NCBI GenBank assembly: GCA_018400255.1 | Contig: JAGYMO010000341.1 | Location: forward strand, 1 to 44,305 | DNA: 44,305 nt | Reading direction: 5' to 3' | DNA from: Deltaproteobacteria bacterium | Lineage (GTDB): Bacteria; Desulfobacterota; DSM-4660; Desulfatiglandales; B25-G16 | Position numbers and translations under genes: made by a program | Notes under the pieces: generated by a model | What the model was told of the DNA's origin: nothing | Database searches by the model: none | What the model saw: only the letters and a program-made list of their open reading frames with translations | Shown here: piece after piece, positions 34,982-43,929 of the stretch | Position numbering within the stretch: position 1 is the stretch's first letter | Layout: each line of letters starts with the position of its first letter

Positions 34982-36022
34982 ATGAGAGTGATTGATTTAC
35001 GCAGTGACACTGTTACACTGCCAACCCGGGAAATGCGAGAGGCAATTTATCATGCCGAGCTAGGTGATGATGTGTATGGTGAAGACCCATCAACAAAACG
35101 CCTCGAGGAAATGGCAGCAGACATCACTGGAAAAGAAGCAGCATTGCTTGTTCCCAGCGGTACAATGGCAAACTTGACCTGTGTGCTTACTCATTGTGCC
35201 CGTGGCGAAGAGGTGATTCTTGGCGATAAATCCCACATATTTTTAAATGAGGCTGGAGGTATCTCAGCCCTTGGAGGTGCGCAGGTACATACTATCTACA
35301 ATCAGCCGGATGGAAGTATGCTCCTAAAAGACATCGAGGCGGCTATCCGTAACGATAATATACATTACCCACGTACAAGATTGGTTTGTATAGAGAATAC
35401 CCATAATAGATGTAATGGTTCGCCTCTGAGCCCTGATTATGTAAATTCTGTGGTAGAACTTGCCAAAAATTATGGCCTCTCGGTACATCTAGATGGAGCT
35501 CGAATATTTAATGCTGCTATAGCCTTAGGAGTAACAGTTGAAAAATTAACTCATGGTGTTGACTCAATCATGTTCTGCCTTTCTAAAGGTCTCTCGGCGC
35601 CAATAGGCTCAATTATTTGTGGTTCCCATAAATTTATTTCTAAGGCAATTCGGACTCGTAAGATATTAGGGGGAGGCATGCGCCAAACCGGCATTATTGC
35701 AGCGGCAGGTATTATATCCCTTGAACAAATGGTGGAAAGATTATCGGAAGACCATATTAATGCGTATAAATTGGCCGAGGGTATTGCACAAATAGCAGGC
35801 TTATCAATAGATGTTTCAAAAATAAAGACCAACATTTTATATTTTGACCTTACAAATCATCACCTAAATACGGATGATTTAGTGAAAAAATGTGGCCAAA
35901 AAGGTCTTATGTTTTTGCCCACAGGTCAATCACGTTTTCGTATGGTAACTCATTATGGCATTACCTCAGAGGATATTGACGACTCGTTAGCTACTCTACG
36001 TGATGTAATGGGTGCGGAATAG
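34982..36022 (+). CDS. ltaE: Low-specificity L-threonine aldolase
   Basis: A 346-residue fold-type I PLP enzyme cleaving L-threonine/allo-threonine to glycine and acetaldehyde. The start IDLRSDTVTLPT, the ELGDDVYGEDPST segment, the cofactor Asp171 in VHLDGAR and the Schiff-base Lys202 in CLSKGLSAPIGS are all as in the family. AAGGAG stands seven bases before the ATG. It is followed by the msrA gene 83 bases downstream. Confidence 0.95.
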   Translation: MRVIDLRSDTVTLPTREMREAIYHAELGDDVYGEDPSTKRLEEMAADITGKEAALLVPSGTMANLTCVLTHCARGEEVILGDKSHIFLNEAGGISALGGAQVHTIYNQPDGSMLLKDIEAAIRNDNIHYPRTRLVCIENTHNRCNGSPLSPDYVNSVVELAKNYGLSVHLDGARIFNAAIALGVTVEKLTHGVDSIMFCLSKGLSAPIGSIICGSHKFISKAIRTRKILGGGMRQTGIIAAAGIISLEQMVERLSEDHINAYKLAEGIAQIAGLSIDVSKIKTNILYFDLTNHHLNTDDLVKKCGQKGLMFLPTGQSRFRMVTHYGITSEDIDDSLATLRDVMGAE

Positions 36023-36105
36023 GCAACAATTAATCGTTGCTTTTGTGGGATACATAATCAGGCTAAAAATTCAGCTTGTAAAAAGACAGTATAAAGGAAT
36101 TTTTT

Positions 36106-36840
36106 GTGAACAAAAAAATAAACAATCTCCTTGTATCTCTCATTTGTTTAATAACAGCTCCCTTTTCTTCTCATGTAGAAGCAGAGATATTGGATCATAA
36201 TATAAAAAACATTGCAGATGGCTTTTTTTTGACTGCTACGTTTTCTTTGGGCTGATTTTGGGGACCTGATTCCCGGTTCGGGGCTATCGATGGTGTTATC
36301 AGGACACGAGTGGGATATACAGGGGGAGATAAAAAGAACCCTACGTATTACAACTTAGGTGATCACTCTGAGGCTCTGCAAATTGATTATAATCCGACTA
36401 AAATTTCTTATGAAAGATTGCTGACTATTTTTTGGAAAACCCATGACCCTGGCATAAGACCAATGTCAAGGCAATATTGGCCTGCAATTTTTTATCATAA
36501 TGAGGAGCAAGAAAGGCTGGCCTTTAAAGCAAAAAAATTTGAAGAGATTAAAGCAAAAGGGGAAATTTATACTAAAATATTTCCTTTAACTAGATTTTAC
36601 TTAGCGGAAAACTATCACCAAAAATATATGGTCAGGCATCATACCGAAATTATTGAGCAACTTGAAGCAATATACCCTTCTGCCGAAGAATTTATAAATT
36701 CAACACTTGTAGCCCGCATAAATGCCTATCTCGGCGGCTTCATGGCGCTTGAAGAGCTTCAATCACAGATACGTATTTATGGCCTTTCAAAACAAAGAAC
36801 AGAGAATTTGCTTCGCGCCATAAGCAAGGCCAAAAAATGA
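36106..36840 (+). CDS. msrA: Exported selenocysteine-containing methionine sulfoxide reductase A
   Basis: A 244-residue MsrA if the in-frame TGA at 36253-36255 is read as selenocysteine (residue 50). The codons around it give ATFSLG-U-FWGPDSRFG, so TGA sits exactly where MsrA has its catalytic Cys (GCFWG). Both sides stay in one frame and homologous: GVIRTRVGYTGGDKKNPTYY, GDHSEALQIDYNP with the catalytic Glu, AENYHQKY. The start is GTG at 36106 with AAAGGA seven bases upstream. It begins with a signal peptide (MNKK..., hydrophobic 6-20, cleavage near A26), so it acts in the periplasm. The predicted mature chain has no Cys. It reduces Met-(S)-sulfoxide in proteins. The alternative, a nonsense-mutated pseudogene, is less likely given the exact position and the SECIS-like hairpin. 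Confidence 0.88.
36265..36293 (+). promoter_or_regulatory. Putative bacterial SECIS element in msrA
   Basis: Directly downstream of the TGA. GAT (36268-36270) pairs with ATC (36286-36288); a single unpaired T (36271) faces GCT; CCCG (36272-36275) pairs with CGGG (36279-36282); the loop is GTT. If the top G-C pair opens, the loop reads GGTTC. This mirrors the E. coli fdhF SECIS (3-bp stem, bulged U, short stem, GGUC loop). The loop lies about 20 bases after the TGA, within the range known for bacterial SECIS. It would bind SelB. Confidence 0.72.
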
Positions 36841-36851
36841 GCTATATTTAA

Positions 36852-36889
36852 CCCAGATTATGCAGCGGATGGCTACTGCATAATCTGGG
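36852..36889. terminator. Strong palindrome after msrA
   Basis: CCCAGATTATGCAG (36852-36865) and CTGCATAATCTGGG (36876-36889) form a perfect 14-bp stem with a 10-base loop, 11 bases after the msrA stop. It lacks a T-run, so it is an imperfect intrinsic terminator at best. Its core is shared with the palindrome at 40049-40088. Confidence 0.5.
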
Positions 36890-37003
36890 ATAAACATATG
36901 TCACGATATCTAGAAAGATACTGCATGTCTGAGGCTTTAGAAAACATCATATCAATTGTCCATCCTGACCTAAAAAAGTAACAAAAATTAGAAAACAGCA
37001 ACC

Positions 37004-37032
37004 TTGACAACCTTTCTCTATAGTGTTAATTT
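37004..37032 (+). promoter_or_regulatory. Promoter of glyQS
   Basis: TTGACA (37004-37009), a 17-base spacer and TAATTT (37027-37032). A start near 37039 leaves a leader of about 33 bases before the glyQ ATG at 37072, too short for a T-box. Confidence 0.6.
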
Positions 37033-37071
37033 CCCACCACAATTTAGTCTAACATGAAATTGAGGATCTTT

Positions 37072-37944
37072 ATGACATTTCAAGAATTGATTATGTCTCT
37101 AGAAAAATTTTGGGCCCGGCAAGGCTGTGTTATTCAACAGCCATATGATATTGAAGTAGGGGCAGGCACTTTCCACGTTGCAACTCTTCTTAGGGTTATA
37201 GGCCCTGAACCATGGTCTGTTGCCTATGTTCAACCTTCAAGAAGACCAACAGATGGCAGATATGGAGAAAACCCAAACCGGCTTGGTCACTACTATCAAT
37301 ATCAAGTCATTTTGAAGCCGTCCCGCTTAGATATACAGGATTTGTATTTAGAAAGCCTTAGGGAGCTTGGAATAGATCCCTTAGAACATGACATAAGATT
37401 CGTGGAAGATGACTGGGAATCTCCCACTCTTGGAGCGTGGGGTGTGGGCTGGGAGGTATGGCTCGATGGTATGGAAATTACACAGTTTACATATTTTCAA
37501 CAAGCTGGTGGTATTGATTTAGACCCAATCCCTATTGAAATAACATACGGGCTAGAAAGAATTTCCATGTATCTGCAGGATAAAGAAAATGTCTATGATA
37601 TTATGTGGAATGATACAATTACATATGGTCATGTGCACAAGACCGGTGAAAGGGAGGGATCCGTTTATAATTTTGAACTGGCAGATGTGGAAATGCTTTT
37701 TTCCCTATTTAATATGTACGAACGTGAATCAAAAAGAATCAGTGAGAAGGGTATTGTTTTGCCGGCATATGACTATTGCCTGAAGTGTTCCCATATATTT
37801 AATATATTGGACGCAAGAGGCGCTATAAGCGTAACAGAGAGAACATCCTTCATTGGAAGAATAAGAGAACTGGCGAATTTATCAGCTAAGAATTACCTTA
37901 AACAGAGGGAAGAGCTTAGCTTTCCCTTACTAAAAAAACTATAA
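37072..37944 (+). CDS. glyQ: Glycyl-tRNA synthetase alpha subunit
   Basis: About 290 residues, the class II catalytic subunit of the bacterial alpha2-beta2 enzyme. Diagnostic stretches are FWARQGCVIQQPYDIEVGAG, motif 2 with RRPTDGRYGENPNR, and ITYGLERISMYLQ. The ATG at 37072, six bases after GAGG, is preferred to the ATG at 37054. It ends 32 bases before glyS, with which it forms an operon. Confidence 0.97.
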   Translation: MTFQELIMSLEKFWARQGCVIQQPYDIEVGAGTFHVATLLRVIGPEPWSVAYVQPSRRPTDGRYGENPNRLGHYYQYQVILKPSRLDIQDLYLESLRELGIDPLEHDIRFVEDDWESPTLGAWGVGWEVWLDGMEITQFTYFQQAGGIDLDPIPIEITYGLERISMYLQDKENVYDIMWNDTITYGHVHKTGEREGSVYNFELADVEMLFSLFNMYERESKRISEKGIVLPAYDYCLKCSHIFNILDARGAISVTERTSFIGRIRELANLSAKNYLKQREELSFPLLKKL

Positions 37945-37976
37945 TTTTAACGTTTATTTGAGATGGTTTACAGAAA

Positions 37977-40049
37977 ATGAGTGACTTAATTTTGGAGATT
38001 GGAACAGAGGAAATACCATCAGATTATCTTGATAATGGGCTGAAGGAACTAGAAAGAATTTCTGGGCAATACCTCGAAGAGAATAGAATTAATTTTTCCG
38101 AAGACATAGTAACATATGGGACCCCAAGACGTCTAATCTTATCAATTAAGGGTCTTTCGCCAATGCAAGGCAATCTGGAGCGTGAAGTAATAGGCCCTCC
38201 TAAAAACATAGCTTACGATGAAAACGGAGGTCCCACTAAGGTAGCTATAGGATTCGCAAAAAAGAATAACGTATCGGTTAGCCAACTGGTATCAGTAAAA
38301 ACCAAAAAAGGAGAATATGTTGCTATTAATAGCGTTATAGAAGGTAAACCTGTGGCTGAAGTACTTTCTGCCATTCTACCTGAAATAATAAGATCTATTC
38401 CATGGCCGAAATCCATGAGATGGGGTGATGTTGGGTTTTTATTTGTGAGGCCAATTCACTGGATAATGGCAATGCTTGACGAGGAAGTCGTTCCATTTGA
38501 GCTTGCCGGTATTATTAGCGAAAATATCACCTACGGCCATAGGTTTATGTCATCAGGGCCTTTAAAGGTCAAGAATGCGAATGATTATTTTAAATTGATA
38601 AGGAAGGCCAATGTAATAATAAAATTTGAGGAAAGAAAAGAAATAATTGCTAAGGATGTTGAAAGCTCCTGTGCCTCTGTATCCGGTTTTCTACTAAACG
38701 ATGACGAGCTTCTTTCAACTGTAACAAATATGGTAGAGTATCCTTATACATCCTTAGGCAGGTATGATCACCGTTTTCTTGAACTCCCTGAAGATGTCCT
38801 TATTACTGCTATGCGGAAACATCAAAAATATTTTTCTGTTGTGGACGAAAAAAGGAATCTTATGCCTTACTTTGTAGCAGTTAATAACACGAAACCAAAG
38901 AGTGACTCCTTAGTTAGTCATGGCCATGAAAGGGTACTAAATGCACGCCTTTCAGATGCAAAATTCTTTTTTCAGGAAGACAGGAAAAGATCCCTTTCTG
39001 ATAGATTTGAAGAGCTCAAGAGTGTTATATTCCATCAAAAATTAGGAACATTGTACGATAAAGTCGCACGGTTTACAAGGCTTGCTGAATATTTAACCGA
39101 AACAATTGGATCAGAAAATATTGAAAATGTAAAACAGGCCTGTAAACTATGTAAATGCGATCTTGTTACTTTGATGGTATCAGAATTCCCTTCTCTTCAG
39201 GGAACTATGGGAGAAATATATGCAAAACTTGATGGAAACCCAAAAGAGGTCTGCCTTGCCATATCTGACCATTACCTGCCTGTACAGGCTGAGTCTAATC
39301 TTCCTGAATCGCTAATAGGTTTAATCGTAGGTCTTGCAGATAGAATGGATACAATAATAGCGTGTTTTGCCGCAGGCCTTGAACCAACTGGAACCGCCGA
39401 TCCCTATGCCCTGAGACGGAAGTCCTTGGCTATCATTAGACTGATAAGGGTAAAAAAAATTAAAATATCCATACGGCATTTCATTGAAATTTCATCGAGC
39501 ATCTTAAACGAAACTATAAATTTTGATGCAAAAGAAATTAATGAAAAGGTTTTCAATTTTATTAGAGATCGTTTTAAATACATGCTCTCAAATGAGGGAA
39601 TTCCCTTAGATTATATTGATGCGGTGATTTCCGAAGACTTTAGTTTTTTACATCAGATAGACAAAAAAATTGATGCGCTCAGACAATTCCGTAATTCTTC
39701 AAAAAATTTTGAATCCTTAGTTCTATCCTTCAAAAGAATTATAAATATTTTAAAGGGGTTTGACAACGCCTTTGTTGTAAAACCTGCTCTATTTGAAAAC
39801 AATAGTGAAAAAGACTTATGGAATGCTTTTATCTCATCAAAGGAAAGTGCTGATCACGAAATAACAATGGAAAATTATCTTAAGGCTCTGAATACAATAG
39901 CAAGGCTAGCTGAACCGATCGACAATTTTTTTAATGAAGTAATGGTTATGGCAGAAGATGAAAATGTAAAGACAAACAGGCTTTCAATGTTGAGAGAAAT
40001 AAGCAGTCTTTTCATCAAGGTAGCTGATTTTTCAAAATTTACGGTATAA
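37977..40049 (+). CDS. glyS: Glycyl-tRNA synthetase beta subunit
   Basis: A 690-residue beta subunit with the expected start LILEIGTEEIPSDYL, IPWPKSMRWG, RPIHWIMAML and ITAMRKHQKYF. The HD-like region (LCKCDLVTLMVSEFPSLQG, GLADRMDTI) and a C-terminal anticodon-binding domain follow. It recognises tRNA-Gly together with GlyQ. The length is normal. A large palindrome starts at its stop codon. Confidence 0.97.
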   Translation: MSDLILEIGTEEIPSDYLDNGLKELERISGQYLEENRINFSEDIVTYGTPRRLILSIKGLSPMQGNLEREVIGPPKNIAYDENGGPTKVAIGFAKKNNVSVSQLVSVKTKKGEYVAINSVIEGKPVAEVLSAILPEIIRSIPWPKSMRWGDVGFLFVRPIHWIMAMLDEEVVPFELAGIISENITYGHRFMSSGPLKVKNANDYFKLIRKANVIIKFEERKEIIAKDVESSCASVSGFLLNDDELLSTVTNMVEYPYTSLGRYDHRFLELPEDVLITAMRKHQKYFSVVDEKRNLMPYFVAVNNTKPKSDSLVSHGHERVLNARLSDAKFFFQEDRKRSLSDRFEELKSVIFHQKLGTLYDKVARFTRLAEYLTETIGSENIENVKQACKLCKCDLVTLMVSEFPSLQGTMGEIYAKLDGNPKEVCLAISDHYLPVQAESNLPESLIGLIVGLADRMDTIIACFAAGLEPTGTADPYALRRKSLAIIRLIRVKKIKISIRHFIEISSSILNETINFDAKEINEKVFNFIRDRFKYMLSNEGIPLDYIDAVISEDFSFLHQIDKKIDALRQFRNSSKNFESLVLSFKRIINILKGFDNAFVVKPALFENNSEKDLWNAFISSKESADHEITMENYLKALNTIARLAEPIDNFFNEVMVMAEDENVKTNRLSMLREISSLFIKVADFSKFTV

Positions 40050-40088
40050 CCAAGCTTATGCAGCAGGCACCTGCTGCATAATCTTGGT
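40049..40088. terminator. Palindrome between convergent glyS and mltA
   Basis: ACCAAG (40049-40054) pairs with CTTGGT (40083-40088) around an 11-bp stem TTATGCAGCAG / CTGCTGCATAA (40056-40066, 40071-40081) with loop GCAC. It fills the whole 39-base gap between the two convergent genes and overlaps the last base of glyS. It could act as a terminator in both directions, though no T-run follows. Confidence 0.6.
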
Positions 40089-41282
40089 CTAAGAATCTGG
40101 CTTCATAACCAGAAAATACATCTCACCAAAATGTTTCAGATGCCCTGCAACTATTTCTGCATCAAGGCCGTTACCCCAAAAGATATCCGCCCTCCCGGGT
40201 CCTTTTATGGCGCCACCAGTATCCTGATTAAACAAAAACCGGGAAAATTGGACCCAGTCTTTTATATTTCCGTCATTTCCAATGACAGGTCTTTGGCATT
40301 TGATGTAAACAAGTGCTCCTTTTGGAAATAAATTGCTATCAACCGCAAGGGATCTTCCGGCGGTTAAAGGTACATTAATGCTACCTACAGGCCCGTCATC
40401 ATTTATTTCAAAAAATACATAAGAAGGGTTATGGTTGAGTATATCTCTTTTTTTATCAGGGTGATCAGTCAAAAAAGAACTTATTGTCTGAAGGGTGAGA
40501 TCTTCTCTTTTTATGTATCCTTTTTCTATCATATATCTTCCTATGCTTTTATAAGCATGTCCATTTGAGGCACTATAACCGACATTTAACCATTCTCCAT
40601 TAGTAAGTTTTATAATACCTGAACCCTGTGTTTGTAATACGGCTATATCAAATGGGTCCTTTAACCAGGCTATTTCCAGGTTCTTATCTTTAAAGGCGTC
40701 CCCTTCCGCTATATCCTTTCTTTTATAATATGGAACAACCTTTTTACCATTTATCCGACCCATAAGTCTCTGCCCAGCCCATTTAGACCGAAAAAGCCCT
40801 AATTCAATATTTAATAAATCATCCGGCCTTCTATAAATCGGATATTTATAAACAGAATTACATTCGGTGCTTCCATCAAAGATTGGTTCATAATATCCTG
40901 TAAACAAAATTTTACCGTCACTACTTACTCCGCTAGCCTTGTAAAGAAGAAACCTTTTTCGTAGTTCTTTGTTAAGAGATTGATTGCTCGGATTCTTTTG
41001 AATAATTCGCAAAAAGGTCTCATGGGACTTCCTAATATGCTCTATGGAAAAAATATCAGGCCCAAAATAAAAGACATTTTCATCACCAAGGCGATCAAAA
41101 TACGTCATGCTTCTTTCGGCTGCCAAAACCAGAGAGTCTTGATCGAGGTCATCCTTAAATTCTGGCCACAGGTACCGTACTTTTTTTAAAGGGCTTTTAC
41201 TTTCCTTTACAGTAATTGGATAACAGGAAGCTATAATAAAGGCCACCACAACTGCGAATATATTTATATATCTCTTAGCCAT
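40089..41282 (-). CDS. mltA: MltA-type membrane-bound lytic murein transglycosylase
   Basis: A 397-residue lipoprotein: a signal peptide ends in FIIAS with lipidated Cys20. The MltA domain (about 115-270, FTGYYEPIFDGS, LQTQGSG) and the C-terminal 3D domain with FNQDTGGAIKGPGRADIFWG, whose Asp is the family's catalytic acid type, follow. It cleaves peptidoglycan to 1,6-anhydromuropeptides at the outer membrane. It converges on glyS. Confidence 0.94.
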   Translation of the reverse strand: MAKRYINIFAVVVAFIIASCYPITVKESKSPLKKVRYLWPEFKDDLDQDSLVLAAERSMTYFDRLGDENVFYFGPDIFSIEHIRKSHETFLRIIQKNPSNQSLNKELRKRFLLYKASGVSSDGKILFTGYYEPIFDGSTECNSVYKYPIYRRPDDLLNIELGLFRSKWAGQRLMGRINGKKVVPYYKRKDIAEGDAFKDKNLEIAWLKDPFDIAVLQTQGSGIIKLTNGEWLNVGYSASNGHAYKSIGRYMIEKGYIKREDLTLQTISSFLTDHPDKKRDILNHNPSYVFFEINDDGPVGSINVPLTAGRSLAVDSNLFPKGALVYIKCQRPVIGNDGNIKDWVQFSRFLFNQDTGGAIKGPGRADIFWGNGLDAEIVAGHLKHFGEMYFLVMKPDS

Positions 41283-41644
41283 GAAAAAAGGTTACATTAA
41301 TTATTGTAAAAAAACAAGATCGGTTTTTTATTTAACTAAAACCATATTTCTTATAAAAAAAATTATAACTTGCTTTATAAATTTTAACTCGCTACCAAAT
41401 CCAATATATTCACCATCGTTTTTAACGCACTATAAAGTAGAAGCTAAAAATTCATACAAAAAGGTTGACAATATTTAAAATATGGAAAATCAATACTACA
41501 TACAGCCTTTTAGTTAGACCTTTGATATCAGGTGTTTTTTGTTTTATCATTATAAAGAGCTAAAACGTAAGTAAAATAATGTTTATAGAACTAATTTATT
41601 AGCTTTATTCAATAATCTATTAAAATATCAGGAGCTTTAGAAAA
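41283..41644. other. Divergent intergenic region
   Basis: A 362-base AT-rich stretch between mltA and the carboxyltransferase gene. A TTGACA at 41465-41470 (plus strand) has no well-placed -10 box. AGGAG at 41630-41634 is the ribosome-binding site of the downstream gene. No RNA gene seen. Confidence 0.25.
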
Positions 41645-43210
41645 ATGTGGACTAAAGAGTTAGAGGAATTAGATAAAAGAAAAAAACGTGCGTATGGATT
41701 AGGGGGTGGAAAAAATATAGCCAGGCAGCACGAGCAGGGAAAAATGACTGTTCGGGAGCGCATTGACTTTTTAGTTGATAGAGGTTCCTTCGAGGAGCGT
41801 GGTATTTTGAGCGGCCTCCCTGCATACGATAAGAAAGACGAGGATAAACTTCTCGATATAGTTCCATGCCCTTTTATTATGGGCATTGCCAAGCTTGACA
41901 ATAGAAAAATAGCAGTTCATGGCGATGATTTTACTATAAAGGGTGCATCTGTTGGAAGGATGTATAAGGCCAAGAGAGGCTATTTTATCAAAATGGCGCG
42001 CTCGTTAAGGCTTCCTATAATTAGGCTTATTGAGGGTGCAGGAGGATCAATAAAGGAGATAATCCAAATAGGGTATACTGAGCTGCCATCTGGAAATCTT
42101 GAGGGAACACAACATGAGGTAGAGGCCATGTCTGAAATCCCTATAGTATCGTTGGGGTTTGGGGCTATAGCCGGTCTGGGCGCATTGTTTATGGTAAAAA
42201 GCCATTTTTCCATTATGGTAAAAGAAAAATCGCAGGTTTTTGTTGGCGGCCCTCCACTCGTTAAATCTGCAACTGGTGAAGATCTAACCAAAGAGGATCT
42301 AGGTGGATACAGGATTCATACCCGCATATCCGGCGTCGTGGACAACGAGGCAAAAAATGAAGAAGATGCCTTGCTGCAGGCAAAAAATTTCCTCTCTTAT
42401 CTACCCTCTAATGTTTGGGAAATGCCTCCAGCAAATTATGAAAAAACCGACGATCCACAGAGAAGGGAAGAGGAGCTGATCAAGATTATCCCTAAGGATA
42501 GTAGAAAGCCCTATGATGTGAGAAAGATTTTACAATTGGTTCTAGACAAACATTCAATTTTTGAGATAGGGAAATATCAAGGTAGATCCCAGATAACGGC
42601 ACTCGCACGATTAAATGGGTACCCGGTAGGTGTCCTTGCCAATGATCCAAGGTTTATAGCCGGCTCATTTAACTATGATGTTGCAGAGAAATTTCAGCGC
42701 TTTATTGATATGTGTGATACATTTCATTTACCCATTATAAACTTTTCGGATCAACCCGGCTTTACAATTGGCAAAAAAAGCGAAGAACATGGCACGATCC
42801 GTAAAGGTGTTAGGGCAAGCTTTGCGATAATCCAAGCCACTGTACCTATAGCTGTAATATATCTACGCAAATGTTTCGGTGTTGCCGGGGCAGCCCAAAG
42901 GACAGCAATGCAATTTAGCTGGCAATATGCCTGGCCTTCCGCTGTATGGGGCAATATACCTGTTGAGGGTGGCGTCTACGCAGCTCACCGTAAAGACATT
43001 GAATCATCACAAGACCCCAAAAAATACCTCAAAGAGTTAGAGGAAATGTATAAAAACATAGCATCACCCTTTCGCACGGCCGAAGCATTTGGAATAGAAG
43101 ATATAATTGATCCAAGGGATACAAGAAGCCTTCTATGTAATTGGGTAGAGTCGGCGTATGATATTGAAAAAACTAACCTGGGGCCGAAAAAAAGAGGCAT
43201 GAGGTGTTAG
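41645..43210 (+). CDS. Acyl-CoA carboxylase carboxyltransferase (beta) subunit
   Basis: A 521-residue biotin-dependent carboxyltransferase of the propionyl/methylcrotonyl-CoA carboxylase beta family, with two crotonase-like halves. Hallmarks are KMTVRERIDFLVDRGSFEE at the N-terminus, RLIEGAGGSIKE, GGPPLVKSATGE and, in the C half, GVLANDPRFIAGSFNYDVAEKFQRFID, FSDQPGFTIGK and RTAMQFSWQYAWPSAVWGN. The GF-T in place of GF-P-G in the second oxyanion region is unusual. It could serve propionyl-CoA carboxylation, or decarboxylation by a sodium pump; the acyl substrate is not readable. No biotin carboxylase or biotin carrier gene is in the window. Confidence 0.9.
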   Translation: MWTKELEELDKRKKRAYGLGGGKNIARQHEQGKMTVRERIDFLVDRGSFEERGILSGLPAYDKKDEDKLLDIVPCPFIMGIAKLDNRKIAVHGDDFTIKGASVGRMYKAKRGYFIKMARSLRLPIIRLIEGAGGSIKEIIQIGYTELPSGNLEGTQHEVEAMSEIPIVSLGFGAIAGLGALFMVKSHFSIMVKEKSQVFVGGPPLVKSATGEDLTKEDLGGYRIHTRISGVVDNEAKNEEDALLQAKNFLSYLPSNVWEMPPANYEKTDDPQRREEELIKIIPKDSRKPYDVRKILQLVLDKHSIFEIGKYQGRSQITALARLNGYPVGVLANDPRFIAGSFNYDVAEKFQRFIDMCDTFHLPIINFSDQPGFTIGKKSEEHGTIRKGVRASFAIIQATVPIAVIYLRKCFGVAGAAQRTAMQFSWQYAWPSAVWGNIPVEGGVYAAHRKDIESSQDPKKYLKELEEMYKNIASPFRTAEAFGIEDIIDPRDTRSLLCNWVESAYDIEKTNLGPKKRGMRC

Positions 43211-43307
43211 GCCATTTTCGTCAAATATAGTACAGTATAGAATAAAATTTATAATTTTTCTCCTTTATTATAAACATGGTCCTTATAGATAATCAGCAGG
43301 AGTCATA

Positions 43308-43876
43308 ATGGCATTTGAAGAAATTATAAAAGAGCTTAAAGAAAAGCGTCACCAAGCACTTCAAATGGGTGGTAGAAATTGCAACCTAAAATTGACCCAC
43401 TTCAACAACCCAATTTTGACCCACCCTTAATTTGAACAAAAAATATCTATTACCAAAAAAGCTATTAGTTTTTTTGCCACAACCAAGCATTCCTGAATGG
43501 GGTTACTCATGCCCTGGATAAAATGATCAGCTTCCTTTGCCTGTGTGATTCATATAACATTCCGTTGATATTCTTTCATGACACCCCTGGTCATATGGTG
43601 GGAAAAGAGGCGGAGCGAAAAAAGCTAGGCGCCAAGATGGTGAATGCACTCCAGGCCCTTTTCCAGGTTACAGTTCCTAAAATTGCTATCATTATACGTA
43701 AGAGTTTTGGCCGGGCCACAGTTAATATGTGCGGAATGGGTGGCGGCCCTGATTTTTTTGTTGCATGGCCTACTGTAGAGATTGGATTTATGGATCTCCT
43801 CATTGCTACAGATGTAGTATTTGACAATTTGTCTGAGAACGATAAAACGAATGAGGTAAAAATTAGTTTAATCTAA
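43308..43876 (+). pseudogene. Disrupted second carboxyltransferase gene
   Basis: A start with AGGAG (ATG 43308) encodes about 22 residues that look like a carboxyltransferase N-terminus (MAFEEIIKELKEKRHQAL...MGG). The frame then runs into foreign sequence and stops at 43430. From about 43499, in another frame, homology resumes deep in the C half: LDKMISFLCLCDSYNIPLIF, HDTPGHMVGKEAE, RKSFGRATVNMCGMGGGPDF, VEIGFMD. It ends early at 43876 with an unrelated tail. About 300 central residues and the C-terminus are missing, so the product cannot be active. Confidence 0.85.
43378..43498. mobile_element. Insertion relic inside the broken carboxyltransferase
   Basis: About 120 bases unlike either flank. 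They carry a 24-base-spaced direct repeat of TTGACCCAC (43392-43400 and 43416-43424). Tandem TTGACCCAC-type repeats near ends are reminiscent of IS21-family termini, but no istA/istB or clean target duplication is visible, so this is a tentative call. Confidence 0.4.
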
Positions 43877-43929
43877 AGTATTTTGCCTGCTGTGCCGATT
43901 AATGAGGGTAGATATATGGAGGATTTTTA

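Noticed and set aside
36310..36840. MsrA as a truncated gene or pseudogene starting at GTG 36310
   Set aside because: It would lack the active site, while the upstream in-frame codons encode a signal peptide and the whole N-terminal MsrA motif, broken only by a TGA at the catalytic position and followed by a SECIS-like hairpin.
37033..37071. T-box or glycine riboswitch ahead of glyQ
   Set aside because: The leader predicted from the promoter is only about 33 bases.
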